This document shows positions 44,341 to 54,113 of a DNA stretch of 64,000 bases, in pieces. A model generated the notes under the pieces. That model was not told the DNA's origin, made no database searches, and saw only the letters and a list, made by a program, of their open reading frames with translations. Numbering within the stretch: position 1 is the first letter of the stretch; each line of letters starts with the position of its first letter. Made by a program: the position numbers and the translations under genes. Source of the stretch: Echria macrotheca (taxonomy: Eukaryota > Ascomycota > Sordariomycetes > Sordariales > Schizotheciaceae); NCBI GenBank assembly GCA_030411725.1, contig MU839831.1, positions 1,798,001 to 1,862,000 of the forward strand, given 5' to 3'.

Positions 44341-44664
44341 TTTCTCTGTTTTGATAATCTCAGGGGTGTGTACCTAGGTAGACGTCCTCAATTTCCCACA
44401 CAATTCTTTTTGTACCTAGGAATTTGTTAGACAGACATTGCTCCGATGAAGTGCAGCTAACCTTCTCAAACCCCGTCATGTCACACCTCCCACATGATTG
44501 GCCATCCCGGACACACGACGACAACCTCGCACCATACCATTCTCCAACCCCACTTACAACTTACATCAGAACACCCAGCCCAACAACAATTTCCAACCTC
44601 CTTACAATCTTCTTTTTTTTCCTTTCAAAAAAAAAGCTGTTACCTAGGTATGTATTTCCTCGAT
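44341..44664. other. Spacer with three TACCTAGG palindromes
   Basis: 324 bp forming the rhodanese promoter and bZIP 3' end. Exact TACCTAGGTA occurs at 44371-44380 and 44641-44650, and TACCTAGG at 44413-44420. Otherwise nothing is seen. Confidence 0.6.
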
Positions 44665-46208
44665 TCAAGACATCTCATCCATAACCTGAAACAACCGCGT
44701 ATTCTTCACCACGCACTCCCTCGTCCCCTCACACCCCAACATGGACCTCGCCGCCGCCGCGTCCGCCATACCCCTTCCCTTCTGCAGCTCCGTTAGTATC
44801 GAGACGGCCTCGTCGCAGTGCATCTCGTCGACGGCCGGCGACAGCCCCGTTCTTTCTTCCACTCCTCCCTTTTCCCCTTCTTCTTCTAGGTGGCCCCCTT
44901 CAGTCCGACGTCCGGCAGAGATGATGCCAGCGCCACTGCCAGCGCCAGTGGCGGGTGAACAAGAGTTGTTGCTCCCGACAGGCGCGGTGGTGGTGGTATG
45001 ATCATCGCCATCCGAGTCATCAGAGGCGCGACAACACCGCTCATCCGGCACGCCGTTGCAGATATACGCGATCCGCGCGCGGTCCGGTCTGTCGTCCTGC
45101 CTCTCTGCAATTTCTCCTCTTCCATTATCTTCCCCCCCTTCTTCATTATTACCCACATCATCTCCCCCTTTTACATACCCATCCTCGCCCCCTCCTCCTC
45201 CTTTCACCACCATCCCACCACCAACACCAACACCAACTCCCCTACCGCTTCCCATCCCCAAATCCCCCATCTCCATCCCCAAAGCTCCCATCCCCGATCC
45301 CGATGCCAAACCCAAACCCAACTGCCGCTCCAACTGCTCCACCACCCCATTCCCACCACCCCCATTCCCACCACCAACCCCCCCACGACTCCCCATCCCC
45401 AAACCCAAACCCAACTGCCTCTCCAACTCCTCTACCACCCCACCCCCACCACCCTCACCCACCCCAAAAGACAACCCAGACCCAGACCCAGAACCACCAC
45501 CCTCACCCGCCCCAAAAGACAACCCATCCCCAGACCCAGACCCAGACCCTGAAGAAAAAGAAGAGGAAGAAGAACAACTACACCGCCCCAGAGCGTCCCG
45601 CAACCGCCGGTTCTCGTCCAGAACCGCCCGCGCAGCCCGCTGCATCTCGGCCGAGGCGCGTACCCCCTCGCGCTCGTAGAGCTCGACACGTCGTGTCAGC
45701 TCGTCGAGGACCTGTCTCCTGCGGGCGCGGGAGCGGCGCTGGGCGTCGCGGTTTAGGGCTATTGATTCTTGGGTTTTTGGGTCCTTTTTTTTGTTTTTGT
45801 TAGTTTTTTTTATATCCCCTTTCTTTTTTTTCGGGTTTGGGTTTTGTTTTGTGTTCTCTTGGGAGGTTGGTTGTGAGGTGATTGGGGATGATTGGGGCTG
45901 CTTGGGTGGGATGTGTGCCCTGGTGAGTTGTGTGCTTTGGGGAGAGGGTAGGGAGGTAGGTAAGGGAGGGAGGGAGATATCCAGGCCGGAGTCCGGTCCG
46001 GCCTGGTCTGGTCTGGTCCAGTCCGGCTCGGTGGGTGAGTGAATGAGTGGGGAGTGAGTGGGTGAGTTGAGGGAGTGGGATATTAGAAAAGGTGAGCCGG
46101 GAAGAGGGGGTGAAGCCGGCAAGGGGGGGAAGGGGGCAGGAAGGGGAGGATACCACGCTCGCAAAGCAGTCTCGATAGACACAAAAAAATACATACCTTT
46201 CTTGGCAT
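44665..46208 (-). CDS. bZIP transcription factor with Gly-rich internal repeats
   Basis: Exon 1 is a 12-nt coding piece (46197-46208, MPRK), spliced across a 413-nt intron (GTATGT donor, AACTAAC branch, AAAG acceptor) to 44665-45783, giving 376 aa. The basic region LNRDAQRRSRARRRQVLDEL at about 13-32 is followed by a heptad helix (RRVELYEREGVRASAEMQRAARAVLDENRRL). This is the fungal type that typically starts MPRK and has NRDAQRRSR in place of the canonical NxxAAxxSR. The middle (about 80-215) is Gly/Ser-rich with two copies each of SGSGLSFG(A/V)GEGGG and VVE(E/Q)LERQLGLGL. The C-terminus has a short helical segment near EMHCDEAVSILTELQKGRGM that recurs in such factors. Nuclear regulator; targets unknown. 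Confidence 0.78.
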
Positions 46209-46521
46209 CTTGACTTTGATCTTCTATCTCTCGCAAAACTCTGTGCCGCAATGCCCAAGTCAACAGAGCTGAAGTGGCGTGATCTCCTCACTTCGCAAGC
46301 ATTCCCGGAAAAAACGCCAACCCGATTGGACGCCTCTTAGCCACACCGATCTCGTGACTTTCTCCGTCTTCAGTTTTCACTCTTCAAAGACTTCACTCAA
46401 TATTCATATATGCCAATATCAACACAAAGCTCAATTTATAGCTGCTCTATCACAGCTTAATTCCCATAGGTGACAAAATCTCTAACCCTACACCGCAACG
46501 CCATTCGTACATATCCCAAAT
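46209..46521. other. Spacer between bZIP and phosphoketolase genes
   Basis: 313 bp containing the bZIP leader and phosphoketolase 3' end, both on the minus strand. No element of note was identified. Confidence 0.55.
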
Positions 46522-49035
46522 CTACCGGTGCAAAAATGGCAACGTCTTGCTGCTCTCCCGCTCATATGGCCATACCCAGTTCTTCAGAAACGCTGGGTCA
46601 ATACCATTCTCAAATGCCTCGTTCCGCGCCTTGATCTGCGCATTGTGGAGCGCCTCCCGAGCCGACGATCCCCGGTTGCCCAGCTGCGGCATCCGGTCAA
46701 TAGCATCCATCGCCAGACTGAACCGGTCCGTCTGGTTCCGGATGGCAAGCTCAAGCGGCGTGTCAATGTTACCCTTCTCCTTGTATCCCCGCACGTGGAT
46801 GTTGTGCGATCCCGGCCGCTTGTACGTCAGACGGTGCACAAGCCACGGGTAGCTGTGGAAGTTGAATATGATGGGCTTGTTCGCCGTGAACAGCGATGTC
46901 CACTCGCTATCCCGCAGACCGTGCGGGTGGTCCACGTGCGAAATAAGCTTAAACAGATCCACCACGTTGACGCACCGGATCTTCAGCTCGGGGAAGTGCT
47001 GCAGCAGCAGGTCGATGGCGGCGATCGACTCGTGTGTCGAGATGTCACCGCACGAGGCCATGACCAGATCAGGCTCCTCGCCATTGTCGGTACTGAACTG
47101 AGGCCAAATGCCGATACCCTTGGTGCAGTGGATAATGGCCTCATCCATCGTGAGATACTGCAGATGCTCCTGCTTGTCGGCAACGATGACGTTGACGTAG
47201 TTTGATGACCGCAAGCAGTGGTCGACAACAGAGAGCAAGCAGTTGCCATCCGGCGGCAGGTAAATCCGGACAACCTCGGGGCTCTTGTTCGCCACGACGT
47301 CGAGGAAACCTGGATCTTGATGCGTAAACCCGTTGTGATCTTGTCGCCACACCACAGCCGTCAGGAGGATATTGAGCGACGACACCTTGCTTCTCCATTC
47401 AACTTCAAGGCACTTCTCAATCCATTTGCAGTGCTGTGTCATGTTAGCTCGGCTCAACCTGAATAGACACAAAAAAAAACATACCTGGTTCACCATGGAA
47501 TCGATGACGTGAATAAAAGGCTCGTAGCTGTTCAGGAGACCGTGGCGGCCACTGAGAATGTAGCCCTCCAGCCAGCCCTCGCATGTGTGCTCCGAGAGCA
47601 TCTCCATGACGCGGCCCTCGTGCGCCAGGTTGCCGCCGTCCTTATCCTCGGCAAAGTACTCGCCCATCCAGACCTTCTTGCCAGCCTCGTACACCTTGGC
47701 CAGCTTGTTGGACTCGGTCTCGTCAGGACCGAAAAGGCGGAAATTTGTCGGATTCGATGCAATGATATCCCTCAAGAAACCCGCCATGTTGGTCATGCTG
47801 GCCCCCATGGTTACTCCGCCCTTCTCGAGCTTTAAGGCATAGTCCTCAAAGTTGGGCATCCGCAGCGGCTTGCGGACCATACCGCCGTTGGCAACAGGAT
47901 TGGCGCTCATGCGGCGGGTACCTGTCGGGCAGAGAGCTTCGCGCAGCTCTGTCTTGAACTTGCCGCCAGCAAACAGCCTATCCGGTTCGTAGCTCTTCAT
48001 CCACTTCTCCAAGAGCTTGAGGTGTTCGGGGTTCTCGTGGACATCCGTGATGGGGACCTGATGGGCGCGCCAGTAGCCTTCGAGGTACTTGTCGTCGATT
48101 TTGCGGGGGCCAGTCCAGCCCTTGGGCGTCCGGAGAATGACTACCGGCCACATGGGGCGGAACGCCTTGCCTGAATCTCTGGCTTGTTTCTGGAACTTTC
48201 TGATCTCCTTCACACAGTGCTCCAGTGTGGCGGCCATAGCCTGGTGCATCGACTCGACATCGTCGCCCTCAACAAAGTACGGTTGGTAACCGTAACCGAT
48301 GAACAGATTCTCCAGCTCCTTGTGGCTAATACGAGCGAGGATGGTCGGGTTGTTGATCTTGTATCCGTTCAGGTGCAGGATGGGGAGGACGGCACCGTCG
48401 GTGATGGGGTTGAGGAACTTGGTGCTGTGCCACGACGTGGCCAACGGACCCGTCTCGGCCTCGCCGTCACCCACCATGGTCACGGCGATCAGATCGGGAT
48501 GGTCGAAGACGGCGCCGAAGGCGTGTGAGATGGAGTATCCGAGCTCGCCGCCCTCGTGGATGCTGCCGGGCGTTTCAGGCGTCGCGTGGGAGCCGATGCC
48601 GCCGGGGAACGAGAACTGCTTGAAGAACTTTTGCAAGCCCTCCTCGTCCTCAGAAGTCTCGGGGTACACCTCCGAGTAGGTGCCCTCGAGGTAGGCTTGC
48701 GAGAGGACGGCGGGCGCGCCGTGGCCGGGGCCCGAGATGAAGATGGCATCGAGGTCGTATTTGGTGATGAGCCGGTTGAAGTGCATATACGTGAAGATCT
48801 GGCCGGGAGCCGAGCCAAAGTGGCCTAGGAGTCGGGCTTTGAGGTGTTCCTTCACCAATGGCTCTTTGAGGAGGGGGTTTTGGCGGAGGTAGATCATGCC
48901 GAGGCTGAGATACAAGCTGGCCTTGAAGAAGTCATTGTACTTCTCGATCTCCTCTTTGCTGAGAGGCGACCCCTGGACGGTAGATCGAGCAGGCCCATAC
49001 GGGCTAATGCTCTCGAGCTCTTTCGAGTCGCTCAT
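46522..49035 (-). CDS. Phosphoketolase (xylulose-5-phosphate/fructose-6-phosphate)
   Basis: Exons 47485-49035 and 46522-47433, separated by a 51-nt intron, encode 820 aa, the family's normal length. This thiamine-diphosphate enzyme cleaves xylulose 5-phosphate or fructose 6-phosphate with phosphate to acetyl phosphate plus a C3 or C4 sugar phosphate. Visible landmarks are ISGPGHGAP, the ThDP-binding VGDGEAETGPLATSWHSTKF, then ILHLNGYKI, WRAHQVPITDVHENP and YEPFIHVIDSMVNQH. The Pyr-domain segment VVWRQDHNGFTHQDPGFLD and YLPPDGNCLLSV follow. No targeting signal, so cytosolic. No acetate kinase lies next to it. The intron has donor GTATGT, branch AGCTAACATG and acceptor ACACAG; it has no stop and is a multiple of three, so retention would insert 17 residues in the second domain. 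Confidence 0.97.
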   Translation of the reverse strand: MSDSKELESISPYGPARSTVQGSPLSKEEIEKYNDFFKASLYLSLGMIYLRQNPLLKEPLVKEHLKARLLGHFGSAPGQIFTYMHFNRLITKYDLDAIFISGPGHGAPAVLSQAYLEGTYSEVYPETSEDEEGLQKFFKQFSFPGGIGSHATPETPGSIHEGGELGYSISHAFGAVFDHPDLIAVTMVGDGEAETGPLATSWHSTKFLNPITDGAVLPILHLNGYKINNPTILARISHKELENLFIGYGYQPYFVEGDDVESMHQAMAATLEHCVKEIRKFQKQARDSGKAFRPMWPVVILRTPKGWTGPRKIDDKYLEGYWRAHQVPITDVHENPEHLKLLEKWMKSYEPDRLFAGGKFKTELREALCPTGTRRMSANPVANGGMVRKPLRMPNFEDYALKLEKGGVTMGASMTNMAGFLRDIIASNPTNFRLFGPDETESNKLAKVYEAGKKVWMGEYFAEDKDGGNLAHEGRVMEMLSEHTCEGWLEGYILSGRHGLLNSYEPFIHVIDSMVNQVCFFLCLFRLSRANMTQHCKWIEKCLEVEWRSKVSSLNILLTAVVWRQDHNGFTHQDPGFLDVVANKSPEVVRIYLPPDGNCLLSVVDHCLRSSNYVNVIVADKQEHLQYLTMDEAIIHCTKGIGIWPQFSTDNGEEPDLVMASCGDISTHESIAAIDLLLQHFPELKIRCVNVVDLFKLISHVDHPHGLRDSEWTSLFTANKPIIFNFHSYPWLVHRLTYKRPGSHNIHVRGYKEKGNIDTPLELAIRNQTDRFSLAMDAIDRMPQLGNRGSSAREALHNAQIKARNEAFENGIDPAFLKNWVWPYERESSKTLPFLHR

Positions 49036-50409
49036 GCTGGTGTGTGTAATGACAAGACAGATCCAATTGATGGGTGTCTTGGGAGTTGTGAGTGCTTAGG
49101 GAGGGAGAGGTCCACTGGCACAGGAATGGCCGGCGCAATTGTACTTATAGGCCGTGGCACTGGCAGGCAGGCGATCACCATGAAAACAAGGAAGAGGCAT
49201 TTTGCAAGCGGAGACGACCGTCGGTCGTCTTCCTTCAGAGCTCTGGTTGCTGTTTCCCATGCAGTGGTGCATCACGATTGCGGCCCGCAAAAAGGTGGTC
49301 TGATTGCGACCATGACGGCAGCCGGCCCACGATACGGCCGCCCAGCCAATCGTCTGGAAGCGTGTGTGGGAGGAGGATCCTGATTTCGCACTTGGTGACC
49401 CCTCGATGTTATCGTCTTTCCCCGCCTCAAACAACGGAAATACCACTGAAGCTGCTTGGCCTAGTAAGCACCTGCATTCATTTAGCCGTCCCCGCCGACC
49501 CTGCAAAGCTTCGCAATTCCTCTTGGTGGAAAGCGTAGTGAACAGAGCAATGGAGGATCGTAGAAACTGGAATGTTGCCCCACGCCAGTACCTGTCTGGT
49601 GCCTGAAGGGTCCTCAAGGGTCCTCCTGTCAGCGACGTTAGGCTTGGGATGGCAGGTGGGGTTCCATCAGTGGGAGCTTGGGCCAGTTTGCGCTGGCTCC
49701 CGGCGGCTTCCACCTGGCGGCGGGGTGCGCGGCGCAATGGCGCGCCAAAGCACCTGATGAGGGGACCGCGTTTCTGGGCCGGATCGCGGGCCTAGAACCA
49801 TTCAGGGTCCTCGGTTCTGCAAGCACCGCCCGAACTGCCCGCCATTTTACTCGTATCAGCCCACGTTGGCGGTCTGCAGGCTCGCCGGACCCAGTTCCAC
49901 ATCGCGCCGGCCGGAAATCACACCACATTGCAACGGCTGGCCGCCATGGCGCTTCAGCCTCGTCCATCTGATTTGGCCATCACTGCAGTTCGTCATCGGT
50001 AAGTTGCCATGCAATTGTTTTCGCGATATCCGCCGTGCAAGCTTTTGCTAGAGTAAATTAGAGTAGTGTACGACCGAGCCTGTGATCGCCGGCGGGCACG
50101 CCGACCAGCAATAAATCTCGCAAGGTTCTAGATGCAGTCTCTCTCGGCGTACCTCTGCCAAGCGAAGCAAAACTGGTTGTCTCCCGGGCCAAGTCGACAC
50201 CTCCGATATCTGAAGTGTCGATCACGTTGCCTCCACGGCGTGGCGGTATTAATACGTCAAAGTCTTTCCTTCATAGTCTCTGGCCATCACGAGCAAGCGC
50301 ATCATCAATGAATAACTTATACAGTGGTGTAGTTGCTGTACCCCGTAAACCGTACTTAGACCCCGACTGCGCAGAACTGACCAATCGGCGAGCTTCCCGC
50401 ACAGCACCG
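49036..50409. other. Spacer upstream of phosphoketolase
   Basis: About 1.4 kb holding the phosphoketolase promoter and the 5' flank of the tRNA gene. No coding frame, splice pattern or repeat was recognised. Confidence 0.5.
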
Positions 50410-50510
50410 GCCCGTGTAGCTCAATCGGTAGAGCGTGAGACTCTTATGGAGATTTCCAACATCTCCAGATTGACATCTCAAGGTCGCGGGTTCGACCCCC
50501 GCCATGGGCT
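50410..50510 (+). tRNA. tRNA-Lys(CTT) with intron
   Basis: The acceptor stem GCCCGTG pairs with CATGGGC, including one G-U, and T is the discriminator base. The D-arm is GCTC-AATCGGTA-GAGC. Anticodon stem TGAGA/TCTCA closes a loop with anticodon CTT at 50443-50445. A 28-nt intron (50447-50474) starts one base after the anticodon and can form a GGAGAT/ATCTCC hairpin. The T-arm is GCGGG-TTCGACC-CCCGC. All stems are intact. The 3' flank has a T-rich run (TTTTTTCCCC about 50548) for Pol III termination, with an earlier TTTTT at 50530-50534. Reads lysine AAG codons. Confidence 0.95.
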
Positions 50511-51558
50511 CAATTCCCATTGATTAATTCTTTTTGCTCTTCTCTCTTTTTTCCCCAAATGCTGGATTCAGAGGTGACTGGGAGTGTCTCCACGGCAGCG
50601 AGGTGGCTCAAACTTGACGAGCATGGATTAACAGGGTTGCCGAAACGCAATAGCCCCGAGATGCCTGCCGACTACTGGTGCAAATCCATACACTTGGGTG
50701 ACGAAATGAATCACTTGGCAAGGCCCGGTTGGATTAAACGGCTTTTTCTTCTCTCCTCAAATCTCAGTGCCTCGCTCAACACCCACCATGCACAAGCGGC
50801 CTAAAACCCATGACGGTCCTAACGAGAGCGAGAACTGAATACAAATCAAATAAGCAGAAGCATTTGCTCATGAGGACATATCGCCCTCCAAATTCGACAT
50901 AGGAAACTAAACACAGCTGGCCTTGACCGGGTCAGCCCAAGGAAATCCCATATCTCCCTCCCCTATTCACCAAACTCCCATCCCGACGTCTTGCCAATCG
51001 CTATCGTACTATCCATTCCATTCGTCTCGCATCGAGTGTCCCGACTTCATGGCCTCCAGCGCTGGGAAGCTCCTCATCGTCATTCCAGCGCCTTCGAACG
51101 TGTCGAAAGCCAGCCAAAGCCTTGGATCCCACCCTGTTTTCACCGTCCCGTCCACGCCAGCAGAATATTAGTCAAATTTCGGACGTCCGCGTCAAAGGAG
51201 GGCCATATGGCCTCGAAGTGCTGTACTTCTGTCGTCGAAGCGGCCAGTCCGAGATTATCGAGTATATATCATATAACAGGAGACTCATCCATCATCCCAA
51301 GCTCAATCCTTTTGAGCTAACCCGAGAGAACGAGAAAAGTTCGGGTGCCGGGTGCTGGACCCGGGCGAACCAAACATCGAGCCGAAAGGTAAAGTGTCTT
51401 GTATGTCGGGGCGTCGAGACATCAAACCGAAAGAGCAAACGACAGTGGTATCAAGATCGAACCCATAGCGCAGATGAAGAAACTCCAAACTCCGGCCCAG
51501 ACCTGCGAAAACGTTGGATCCCCACTCATGGGAGGCAATTCCATAGTAAGGGTTGTGG
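50511..51558. other. Spacer between tRNA-Lys and RasGAP gene
   Basis: About 1 kb with the tRNA terminator and the RasGAP 3' region. No coding region recognised. Confidence 0.5.
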
Positions 51559-54113
51559 CTACCATCCCTTCTTTCTGGCAAATCGCTTATTGAGAAGCGC
51601 AAGGACTTTCGGAACGTTGAACTGAACATACTCCAGGTCGAGATCGTCCTGGCCGTCCTTTTGCATCTCGAGCAGGTCATCCAACTTCAGGTCCAGTTCG
51701 AGAAGGCCCCGATTTCGTCCTGGAGACCAAGTTAGTCGCCACTTCTCAAAAACGCCCAATCACGCCAAACTTACCTTTGTAATGAAGCGAGATGACAAAG
51801 GTTCCCGGGAGAGGGCTGGTGAAGTTGAAGTAGATGTTGGCTCTCCGGTTGTCCGGGACATTGCTTCTCTGGATCACCCCCTCCTTCTCCAGCTGCTGAT
51901 GGGTAAACTTGTATGGACCGAGAACCTGCTGCTTCTGCTGCTTTCTCCGCGTGCCCTCACTCTGGCTGCGAACATTGTGCAGGTAGCTCTTGTAAGTGTC
52001 AAGCTGGCTGAGGAGATATGCGTTGTGGTCGCGGATCGTCTTGAAGACCTCCTCGAGCTTCTGCGTCTCGGCAAGGACACCCTCCTTCAGCGAGCCCAGG
52101 TGCTGAAGTTCCTGCTCCACCTCGTCGCGAAGCAGGGCGTACTGGTCGCCCTTGTCAATCACCTTCATCTCCTTCAGTTGATCGAGCAGTTCTATCGCCC
52201 GAATTCCTTTGCGGACCATGACGACTTCGTTCTTGGACGTGGCGGCCGCATCGGCGATGCGCTCCAGCCGCAACGGCCGCTTGGCTACCGAGGATGTCGG
52301 AGGTATCGTTCGCAGAATCTGGACGAAGATGGACTTCGCCTCCATAAAGTATACCTCCTCCTGTGTGATATCCAGTGCCGCCGTCAGATCGTCGATGGCC
52401 GTCTCCCACCTGCTGAAAAGGGGCAGATTGATTACCCTATTCTCCTTCCGCGCGACTTGAGCAGGTGCGGGTCCCAGTTCGGACATGATGATGCCAAGAT
52501 GCGAGTTCTCATCTTTGCAAAGCTCACCCCTGTGCTTCTCAATCAAGGCGTGCATCGCGTAGATTTCGTTCAGCGTGATGGAGAGCTCCAGGTCCTTCTT
52601 GGAAAGCGCCACATAATTATCCATCTCGAGGCTCTCATAAAAGTCCTGGACTTCGCATAGGTCAAGCATGAACTTGTTGACGCGATCCTTGTTCTGGTGG
52701 ATGAACGGCTGCAGTTTCGCCATGTACGGCTCCTTGGCATACGATGGCTTATTCGCCAGATTCTGCAGCATCTTGGCGATGAGAGTCAACGTTCTTCTGG
52801 GTCGATCCGCGGGCTGATCGTCAATGAGCATGTAGGATCTCGGTGTGACAATGGCTGGGTTGATGAAGCGGAGGAAGAAGAAGCCGCCAATGAGCGTGCA
52901 GATGACTTGGTCGTTGGCGTCCGGATACTTCCTCTTGGTCAAGCTGCGAATCTGCTTGCAGATCCAGCGAATGCCGTACGGCGCCTCCTCCAGCCCGTCG
53001 ATGATTGTTGTGAGAAAGCCATTAGCAATCTCGGTCAACATCGTCAGTCGGGGCTCGATGATGGCTTGCACCTGTGGGTTCTCCGCGGCCTGTTCCGCCG
53101 TTATCCCCTTAGGTAGCGACGCGGGAAGGCTGCCAGTATCCTCTTCGATCTGCTCGCACATGCGCTCGTACACCTTGAGCGGGTTGATTTCCAGATCCAT
53201 GTCCTTGAGTTCGATCAAGCTGTTGATCCTATCGGCGAGAACGGCCTTGAGGAAGCTCTGTCCGGGACCTCTCCTAGTATAAGTCGTCATCATCCTCGAG
53301 ACCGGTGTGTTGGCGCGAAGGAGCGACGAGTACTCGGGAGTGTTGTCGAACTGATAGGTCAAGACAGACTAAATTGGGGGTTAGCTCTGAGTATGGTTCT
53401 GTAAGAAATGGGCCACGGACCTGAAACATGGTCAACAGCAGATGCTCCTCGCGACTTTCGTACTGGTTTCCGTAGATGGTGAACATCACCGTCTGCAGAA
53501 GGGAGTCTATCTCAGCCATCGAGACAAGGCGACAGAGGTGCGCGATATGCCTGGGCTCTGACTGCAACAGGAACAACAAGTTCCCGTATCGCTGCGTCTT
53601 GTCGTCGTTGGGGAAAGCGCCCTCTTGCATTTCAGTGGCATCTTCCAAATGGCTGGCCACCTCGTTTTGCTGCTCCAGCTGTTAGTGTGTGTCTGAAAAA
53701 CAGTATTGACCGGAGCCTTCGAACCTCTTCTAGCGCCATGCGATTCGCGATCAGCAGTGCGATGCGCGAGTCGAGATATCTGACATCTTTTTCAAGGACG
53801 AAGTTCTTCTTTGACTGCGATGAGATTTTCGTCTTAAGGTCTCGCAAAAGCTTCTGGGCTGTACAGTGTGGTCAGCGGTTTTCCCTCTCTTTGAGCCAAA
53901 AAGTCTCGTACCTTTGGCCAGATCGTCGTCAATGACAAGGTCCGATTCATTTGCAGAGATGGACATGTACAACGCCGACATGGAATAGCGCTTAGACTGG
54001 CGCGCAGAGCGCGAGCCATCGTAGGAAGACATGGTGTTCTGTCGGGAAAGAGGTTGGAAGGAAGACGAGGATGCGGTCGAGGCTCGTGATGGTGTTTGAA
54101 GCATGACGGACAT
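51559..54113 (-). CDS. Ras GTPase-activating protein (Sar1/Gap1, IQGAP-related C-terminus)
   Basis: Five exons (53912-54113, 53725-53858, 53421-53669, 51775-53368, 51559-51719) give 779 aa from the ATG at 54113, close to fission yeast Gap1/Sar1. The first ~65 residues are Ser-rich (MSVMLQTPSRASTASSSSFQ), then a coiled segment. The RasGAP domain follows at about 150-500: likely arginine finger Arg213 in SLLRANTP, the SFLKAVLADRINSLIEL helix, and the fingerprint FLRFINPA at 360-367. The C-terminal RasGAP_C part (about 570-779) is helical and ends in FNVPKVLALLNKRFARKKGW. It switches Ras to the GDP form in growth and mating control. Donors GTCCGT and GTTCGA are non-consensus, but both joins are required by frame. 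The Ras-like GTPase at 12132 is a conceivable but unproven substrate. Confidence 0.93.

Noticed and set aside
44955..45803. Pro/His/Thr-rich open frames antisense to the bZIP gene
   Set aside because: They arise from the Gly/Ser repeats of the bZIP protein on the opposite strand.
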